NCBI RefSeq assembly: GCF_003254115.1
Contig: NZ_QKZV01000007.1
Coordinates: forward strand, 1 to 64,000
Direction: 5' to 3'
Source of the DNA: Hydrotalea sandarakina
GTDB taxonomy: Bacteria > Bacteroidota > Bacteroidia > Chitinophagales > Chitinophagaceae
DNA length: 64,000 nt
Shown: one piece after another, positions 59,209 through 64,000 of the stretch
Layout: each line of letters starts with the position of its first letter
Numbering within the stretch: the stretch's first letter is position 1
Made by a program: the position numbers and the translations under genes
The notes under the pieces: model-generated
Seen by the model: the letters and a program-made list of their open reading frames with translations, nothing else
The model's database searches: none
What the model was told of the DNA's origin: nothing

Positions 59209-60648
59209 TTGTTTACATTTTCCACTATTGCTCAATACCACAATGATTTATTGAATGGCACTACTACTTGTGTGGATGCTGTTCGTTATTATTTGCAAAA
59301 TATTGGTAAACACGCTTCGCTGAATGCATTTATTGAAGTTTTTGAAGAAGAGGCACTGCAACGTGCTTCTTCTTTAGATGCTGAACGTAAGTCCGGAAAA
59401 ACCTTATCGCCGCTGCACGGTGTAGTTGTTGCTATTAAAGATGTGATTTGTTATGAAAATCATGCAATTACAGCCGGTTCCCGTATTTTAAATTCATTTA
59501 CCTCATTGTTCTCAGCAACAGCAGTTCAACGATTGCTGGATGCGGGTGCAATTATTATTGGTCGCAATAATTGCGATGAATTTGCAATGGGTAGCACCAA
59601 TGAAAATTCAGCTTATGGGCCCGTTCGTAACGCAGCAGATGTTAGTAAGGTACCCGGTGGATCTTCCGGTGGTTCTGCAGTGGCTGTACAAGCCAATATG
59701 TGCATGGTAAGCTTGGGGAGTGATACAGGTGGTTCTGTACGACAACCTGCAGATTGGTGTGGTATAGTTGGATTTAAACCCACTTACGGGCGTATTTCAA
59801 GACATGGATTAATTGCTTATGCATCCTCTTTCGATCAAATTGGCATTTTTTCCCACAATGTTTCCGATACTGCCCTTGTGTTAGAAATAATTGCCGGGGC
59901 CGATAATTTTGATAGCACTGTTTCAAGTACACCTGTTCCCGCTTACAGCCAATTATTACATCACACACCCTATAAACCCATTAAAATTGCCTATTTTAAA
60001 GAAGTTTTTGAACACGATGGGTTAGATGTAGAAATAAAAAAAGCATTTCACGAATATGTGGGGCAACTTCGTCAAAAAGGTTATATTGTTGAAGCAGTTC
60101 AATTTCCTCTACTGCAATACATTGTTCCTACTTATTACGTATTAACTACTGCAGAAGCTTCCAGTAACTTATCTCGCTATGACGGTGTTAAATATGGTTT
60201 TCGTGCTGCTTTAAATGAAAATGACGATTTAACTGCTTTATATAAAAAATCGCGTACACAAGGCTTTGGGAAAGAGGTTAAAAGACGCATTTTATTGGGA
60301 AGTTTTGTTTTAAGTGCCGGTTACTATGATGCGTATTTCTCAAAAGCACAGCAAGTAAGAAGATTATTGGTAGAACAAAATGATGCCATTTTTGAGCAAT
60401 ACCAGTTCATCTTATCACCCACTGTTCCTACCACAGCATTTAACTTGGGCGAAAAAAGAACGAATCCTGTTGAAATGTATTTGGCCGATATTTATACCGT
60501 ATATGCTAATTTGGTGGGGATCCCCGGTATTTCCTTGCCTTTATTTAAACACAGCAATGGGTTACCGTTTGGTATGCAATTAATGGCACCACAATTTAAA
60601 GAAGCTGATTTATTGGCACTTAGTCAACAGTTGTTAAACGCTAAGTAG
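59209..60648 (+). CDS. gatA: Asp-tRNA(Asn)/Glu-tRNA(Gln) amidotransferase subunit A
   Basis: This 479-residue amidase-signature subunit releases ammonia from glutamine to convert Glu-tRNA(Gln) (and possibly Asp-tRNA(Asn)). The catalytic Lys lies in VVVAIKDVI. The two serines are in PGGSSGGSAVAVQ and SLGSDTGGSVRQPA. The tRNA-context motifs NNCDEFAMGSTNENSAYGPVRN and GFKPTYGRISRHGLIAYASSFDQIG are present. The start is a TTG at 59209: the sequence from FTFSTIAQYHNDLLNGTTTC fits the family N-terminus and no ATG is available nearby. It lies 30 bp after tatA. gatB and gatC are elsewhere. Confidence 0.94.
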   Translation: MFTFSTIAQYHNDLLNGTTTCVDAVRYYLQNIGKHASLNAFIEVFEEEALQRASSLDAERKSGKTLSPLHGVVVAIKDVICYENHAITAGSRILNSFTSLFSATAVQRLLDAGAIIIGRNNCDEFAMGSTNENSAYGPVRNAADVSKVPGGSSGGSAVAVQANMCMVSLGSDTGGSVRQPADWCGIVGFKPTYGRISRHGLIAYASSFDQIGIFSHNVSDTALVLEIIAGADNFDSTVSSTPVPAYSQLLHHTPYKPIKIAYFKEVFEHDGLDVEIKKAFHEYVGQLRQKGYIVEAVQFPLLQYIVPTYYVLTTAEASSNLSRYDGVKYGFRAALNENDDLTALYKKSRTQGFGKEVKRRILLGSFVLSAGYYDAYFSKAQQVRRLLVEQNDAIFEQYQFILSPTVPTTAFNLGEKRTNPVEMYLADIYTVYANLVGIPGISLPLFKHSNGLPFGMQLMAPQFKEADLLALSQQLLNAK

Positions 60649-60687
60649 TTATAAATATTTTCGCAATCGGTATTAAACAAGTCAAAT

Positions 60688-61701
60688 ATGTTTAAACCAG
60701 TATTACATATTTCTACTGTTACCCGATCACTAATAATTATTGCTTTCATTTCTTTATCCTCAATTTGTGCTGCAGAACAGCTTGCAGTTGATACTGCCAT
60801 TGCTCCGGCACCTGCCTTTCAAACATTACTTGCTTCTAATGGCCAACTGAATAACAATATTCCTATTCCTTTGCCCACACAAATGGCTTCATTCTATCAA
60901 CAATATGTGGCTAAACAAGGTAATGAATTGTTGCAAATGAAATTTTGGGCTAAACCTTATTTTGATTTGTATGATAGAATTTTAAGTACTAACGGACTGC
61001 CCATTGCGTTGAAATATTTAAGTGTTATTGAAAGTCACTTACAGCCTAATTTGGTTTCATGGGCCGGTGCGGTTGGCCCCTGGCAATTAATGCCCTATGA
61101 AGCCAGTAGGTTTGGTTTGAAGAATAATGCAGCTGTTGATGAAAGAACAGATTTTACAAAAAGTACAATTGTTGCAGCAAAATTATTGAAAGAGCTATAT
61201 GCAGAGTTTGGGGATTGGTTATTAGTAATTGCTGCTTATAATGGCGGTGCAGGAAGGGTAAAAGAAGCCATACAAAAAGCAGGTTCGAATAATTTTTGGA
61301 AGCTGCAATATTTTTTACCGGAAGAAACCCGTAATCATGTTAAAAAATATATTGCTACGCATTATTTGTTTGAGCAGAATGGAGGTATTACAACTTTAAC
61401 AGCTGCAGAAGTACAGCAATATCTTAATCAAACTCAACAGCGTGTTGATATTGCCAATGACAGTTCTTTATGTGCCATTGAAATTAAAGGTCATTATAAT
61501 ACAGAGGTAATTTGTAGTTATTTAAAAATAGCATCTGACTATTTTTATAGGCTTAATCCCAATATCAATAATCAATTAGCAACAGGTAAAAAATATATTA
61601 TGTATTTGCCGGTTTCTAAAAAAGAACTTTTTGAAAAAGCCAAACAACAAATTTTAGAGCAATCCATTCAAATGCTGTTGAATGCCAAACCTAATTTTTA
61701 A
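60688..61701 (+). CDS. Lytic transglycosylase, MltD-like
   Basis: This 337-residue exported peptidoglycan lyase has a signal peptide (about 1-28, ending near ICAAEQ). The SLT domain (about 85-235) has the catalytic glutamate in LSVIESHLQPNL, then AGAVGPWQLMPYEA, ERTDFTKSTIVAAKLLKEL and IAAYNGGAGRVKEAI. The C-terminal part (about 260-320, EIKGHYNTEVICSYLKIASDYFYRLNPNINNQL) looks like a diverged LysM module. It lies 39 bp after gatA and overlaps the convergent pabB stop by 11 bp (61691-61701). Confidence 0.93.
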   Translation: MFKPVLHISTVTRSLIIIAFISLSSICAAEQLAVDTAIAPAPAFQTLLASNGQLNNNIPIPLPTQMASFYQQYVAKQGNELLQMKFWAKPYFDLYDRILSTNGLPIALKYLSVIESHLQPNLVSWAGAVGPWQLMPYEASRFGLKNNAAVDERTDFTKSTIVAAKLLKELYAEFGDWLLVIAAYNGGAGRVKEAIQKAGSNNFWKLQYFLPEETRNHVKKYIATHYLFEQNGGITTLTAAEVQQYLNQTQQRVDIANDSSLCAIEIKGHYNTEVICSYLKIASDYFYRLNPNINNQLATGKKYIMYLPVSKKELFEKAKQQILEQSIQMLLNAKPNF

Positions 61702-62986
61702 TAAAAAGATTGGCCATAGCTGTAGCTTTTAGCAAACATTCTTCATATTCTTGTTCCGGTTTACTTTGTGCAGTTATACCACTTCCAACCGCATAACTCA
61801 GCGTTGTGTTAGCGGCATTATATTGTAAACTTCGAATAACTACATTAAAATCAAAATCTTTTTCCGGTGTAAAATAGCCCACACTTCCTGAATATAAGCC
61901 TCTATTAAAGTTTTCATATTGTTTTGTTAGTGATAATACTTTTTCTTTTGGTGCACCGGTCATTGAACCCATTGGAAAAGTAGCTTTTAATATTGCGCTA
62001 AAAGCAGTTTGCTGCCTTAATTCACCGGTAATCGTACTAATCAATTGATGCACTTGCGGATAACTATATATTTCACATAGTTCCGTTACCCTAACGGTAC
62101 CGGATTTACATATTTGGCTTAAATCGTTTCTCACCAAATCAACAATCATTATGTTTTCACTTCTTTCTTTATTTGATTGTAACAATGTTTGTTGCAATTT
62201 TTTATCTGCTTCAGGGTTAGATAGGTTTCTTGCTATGGTTCCTTTAATGGGGGATGAGTATAAATGATTGTTTTGTTTACATAAATACCTTTCCGGACTG
62301 GCACACATTAAATACAAGTTGTTTAATTTGTAATAAGCACTGAAAGGCATGGGCGACAAAGCATTTAGTGCCAAATAGGTTTCAGCAGGTGATATATGTG
62401 CTTCCTTAGCAATCCACTCCGCACAAAAATTTATTTCATAACAATTGCCCTTTTGTATTTCATTTAACAGCAATTCAACCGTATTATAATATTTTGTTTT
62501 TGATATATTGGGTCGAAAGCTAATGTTTGTTAAAGATGGTTTACTGGCATGTAAGTTTACTTCAGTAATCTGCTCATAAATACTATCCGGATGGCTTAGT
62601 GCACTATGTATGGTGAAAGTTTTTTGTTGAAGCGTGCAAACAACTTCCGGCTGAAAAAAATAAAAATCAGGGAAGGGAACGGTGGCTATTTGGTTTGATT
62701 GGATGTTGGGCGAAGAAAAGATTTGGTCTTTCAAAGAAAAACTTAAATGTCCAAAAATCCAATCATTATGTTCAACTAACCAGTTATCTAACAGCGTTAG
62801 TTGTTTAATTGCTCTTGTATCGGTTAAAACACCTGCTGCAGCTAAGAGTTGAAAATTCGATTGGCTTTGCTGATAGTGATTACTATCAAAAAAACAACAA
62901 ACAGTAAACTGATTTAGCCAGTGTACTATTTGTTGTTTCAGTAGTTCAGGATTTTGTACCTGATAATGTTTCGTTATTCGGTTCAC
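61691..62986 (-). CDS. pabB: Aminodeoxychorismate synthase component I
   Basis: This 431-residue chorismate-utilising enzyme of the folate pathway makes 4-amino-4-deoxychorismate. The C-terminal catalytic domain (about 165-430) shows NCYEINFCAEW, SPIKGTIARN, ERSENIMIVDLVRNDLS, MGSMTGAPKEKVL, GLYSGSVGYFTPEKDFDFNVVIRSL and AVGSGITAQSKPEQEYEE. The PIKGT motif is characteristic of PabB, where anthranilate synthase has PIAGT, so the ADC-synthase assignment is preferred. The N-terminal third is poorly conserved. pabA and pabC are not adjacent. The stop overlaps the transglycosylase gene tail to tail. Confidence 0.92.
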   Translation of the reverse strand: MNRITKHYQVQNPELLKQQIVHWLNQFTVCCFFDSNHYQQSQSNFQLLAAAGVLTDTRAIKQLTLLDNWLVEHNDWIFGHLSFSLKDQIFSSPNIQSNQIATVPFPDFYFFQPEVVCTLQQKTFTIHSALSHPDSIYEQITEVNLHASKPSLTNISFRPNISKTKYYNTVELLLNEIQKGNCYEINFCAEWIAKEAHISPAETYLALNALSPMPFSAYYKLNNLYLMCASPERYLCKQNNHLYSSPIKGTIARNLSNPEADKKLQQTLLQSNKERSENIMIVDLVRNDLSQICKSGTVRVTELCEIYSYPQVHQLISTITGELRQQTAFSAILKATFPMGSMTGAPKEKVLSLTKQYENFNRGLYSGSVGYFTPEKDFDFNVVIRSLQYNAANTTLSYAVGSGITAQSKPEQEYEECLLKATAMANLFIKN

Positions 62987-63010
62987 AGCAGGTTTAAAGG
63001 CGAGGTACGA

Positions 63011-63436
63011 TTAAAAATCGTCATCGTCATCAAAATCATCCTTGTCATCAAATAAATCGAACTCTTTAAAATCTTCATCAATTTTAAAGTCGTCGTCGTC
63101 ATCATCTTTTGATGATTTCTTTTTAGAGCCACCTGCTTTTTTACTTGATGATTTGGGAATGTCAAATTCATCGAAGTCGGGATCCCAGTCATCATCTTCT
63201 TCTGGTTTTTCCCAATCATCTTCTATTTCATCCTCATAATCATCGTCATCATCATCTTCAATTTTTTTCTTTTTTGAAGAAGCTGCTGCAGATTTTTTTG
63301 GTTTTACATCTTCATCATCTTCATCAAAATCATCATCTTCTTCAATTTTCTTTTTTGAAGATACTTTTTTACTACCCGTTTCAGGTACTTTTTTGTTGGG
63401 TTCGGATTTTTTATCCTTATCAGATCTTGCTGCCAT
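63011..63436 (-). CDS. Highly acidic low-complexity protein with lysine/serine blocks
   Basis: The product is 141 residues, with no recognisable fold. Acidic runs (EEDDDFDEDDED, DDDDDYEDEIEDDWEKPEEDDDW, KDDDDDDFKIDEDF) alternate with basic Ser/Lys blocks (KKVSSKKK, SSKKKKI, SSSKKAGGSKKKSSK). It ends in an Asp/Phe-rich tail. It lies between purA and pabB on the same strand, 24 bp upstream of pabB. Such sequences occur in Chitinophagaceae as unnamed proteins. Strong polarity and codon regularity support real translation, but no function can be given. It is expected to be disordered. Confidence 0.7.
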   Translation of the reverse strand: MAARSDKDKKSEPNKKVPETGSKKVSSKKKIEEDDDFDEDDEDVKPKKSAAASSKKKKIEDDDDDDYEDEIEDDWEKPEEDDDWDPDFDEFDIPKSSSKKAGGSKKKSSKDDDDDDFKIDEDFKEFDLFDDKDDFDDDDDF

Positions 63437-63505
63437 ATTCTAATAAGATTAATTGCTGTAAAATTTCAAATCAATTTTATATCAACCAAATTTTTTTTTA
63501 TTTTT

Positions 63506-64000
63506 TTACAGAGTAATGATTTGTTCACGCTCCGGTCCGTTAGAAACGTATTTAACAGGTGCATTTATAAATTGGTTTATGAATGCAATGTATGAAGACA
63601 TGTTAGTTGGTAAACTTGCTGCTTCTTTTAATTGTGTAATATTGGTGTTCCAACCTTTAAAATGTTCATATACCGGTTCAATGGGTGCATGCATCATTTG
63701 GTAAGGAACTTCAGCAATTTGTTTACCATTTATTTTATATGAAGTACATGCCTGTAAATCAGTAAAATTATCTAAAACATCGGCCTTTGTCATTACAACT
63801 TTTGTAACGCCATTAATCATACAGGCATAACGTAATGCTACCAAATCAATCCACCCGCAACGTCTGGGACGGCCTGTTGTTGCGCCAAATTCATTTCCAA
63901 TTTTGCGCAGCAGTTCTCCGTTTTCATCATTTAATTCAGTTGGAAACGGACCGCCGCCTACACGTGTACAGTAAGCTTTTGTAACACCATATACATCATT
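63506..64000 (-). CDS. purA: Adenylosuccinate synthetase, C-terminal part (cut by window edge)
   Basis: The last 164 residues of the enzyme that joins IMP and aspartate, using GTP, in AMP synthesis. Visible C-terminal motifs are YGVTKAYCTRVGGGPFPTEL, GNEFGATTGRPRRCGWIDLVALRYA (IMP/GTP binding) and the guanine-binding KADVLDNF segment, ending in SNGPEREQIITL. The frame is open to position 64000, so the start lies outside the window. A gap of 69 bp separates it from the acidic-protein gene on the same strand. Confidence 0.95.
   Translation of the reverse strand, partial: NDVYGVTKAYCTRVGGGPFPTELNDENGELLRKIGNEFGATTGRPRRCGWIDLVALRYACMINGVTKVVMTKADVLDNFTDLQACTSYKINGKQIAEVPYQMMHAPIEPVYEHFKGWNTNITQLKEAASLPTNMSSYIAFINQFINAPVKYVSNGPEREQIITL

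Noticed and set aside
63042-63516. Plus-strand Ser-rich and His-rich frames opposite the acidic protein
   Set aside because: They arise from the complement of GAT/GAA/AAA-rich coding sequence.
1-64000. tRNA, rRNA, CRISPR array or prophage genes
   Set aside because: All gaps between genes were read; no cloverleaf-like sequence, regular spaced repeats or phage structural genes were seen.

Overview
The window reads as a chromosomal segment of a Bacteroidota bacterium, most likely a member of the Chitinophagia (Chitinophagaceae-like). The DNA is AT-rich. Start codons almost never have a Shine-Dalgarno sequence. The promoters that can be recognised follow the Bacteroidota pattern TTG-N18-22-TAnnTTTG, with near-perfect examples before a thiolase, a universal stress protein and ribosomal protein L19. 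Lineage-typical genes include gldB, DUF5686, DUF4783, a DUF5117/DUF4953-type metalloprotease, a DUF1501/DUF1800 pair and the DUF47-PiT pair. The family-level assignment is an inference from gene content. No rRNA, tRNA or CRISPR array was found. The one mobile element is an intact IS1182-type insertion sequence at the left edge.

Layout. 1-1.74 kb: IS1182-type element whose bipartite ends each form a terminator pointing inward. 1.76-8.9 kb: Bax-inhibitor-like membrane protein, polysaccharide deacetylase lipoprotein, korA without an adjacent korB, FUSC-family membrane protein, galE. 9.0-12.8 kb: a phosphate block on the minus strand in which a PhoB-like regulator and PhoR-like kinase precede DUF47 and the PiT transporter. 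12.9-22.5 kb: large exported proteins (a possible caspase-like domain protein, a TolB-propeller/surface-antigen protein and a DUF5686 outer-membrane protein), interleaved with an MBL hydrolase and DgkA. 22.5-32.6 kb: metabolism (pyrD, thiolase, usp, nadE, gldB, apaG, isocitrate dehydrogenase, pyruvate dehydrogenase E2). 32.6-40.7 kb: metzincin protease, histone-H1-like protein, CoA-binding protein, GNAT-fold-like protein, DUF1501/DUF1800 pair. 40.8-47.5 kb: dnaX, a translationally coupled nadC-SUI1-small membrane protein unit, DUF4783, gpmI, haem-binding protein, engB. 47.6-53.2 kb: YkuK-like protein, L,D-transpeptidase, rsmE, an outer-membrane barrel and dnaB. 53.7-61.7 kb: plus-strand genes pheT, coiled-coil protein, zapA, rny, rplS, tatA, gatA and a lytic transglycosylase. 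61.7-64 kb: pabB, a highly acidic low-complexity protein and the C-terminal part of purA, cut by the window edge.

How the genes fit together. Most of the window is housekeeping: replication (dnaX, dnaB), translation (pheT, rplS, gatA, rsmE, engB, SUI1), central carbon metabolism (korA, icd, E2, gpmI), NAD synthesis (nadC, nadE), and envelope and division functions. The least ordinary signals are regulatory or architectural. They are: a nine-adenine slippery run in dnaX placed just after the clamp-loader core, with stops in both alternative frames; an Fnr/Crp-like palindrome at a class II position before usp; a 22-bp perfect palindrome over the tatA promoter; PhoB-like direct repeats before the phosphate transporter genes; a leader hairpin and DnaA-box-like nonamers in the 514-bp gap upstream of dnaB; and a lineage-type protein with a possible clan CD His/Cys pair.
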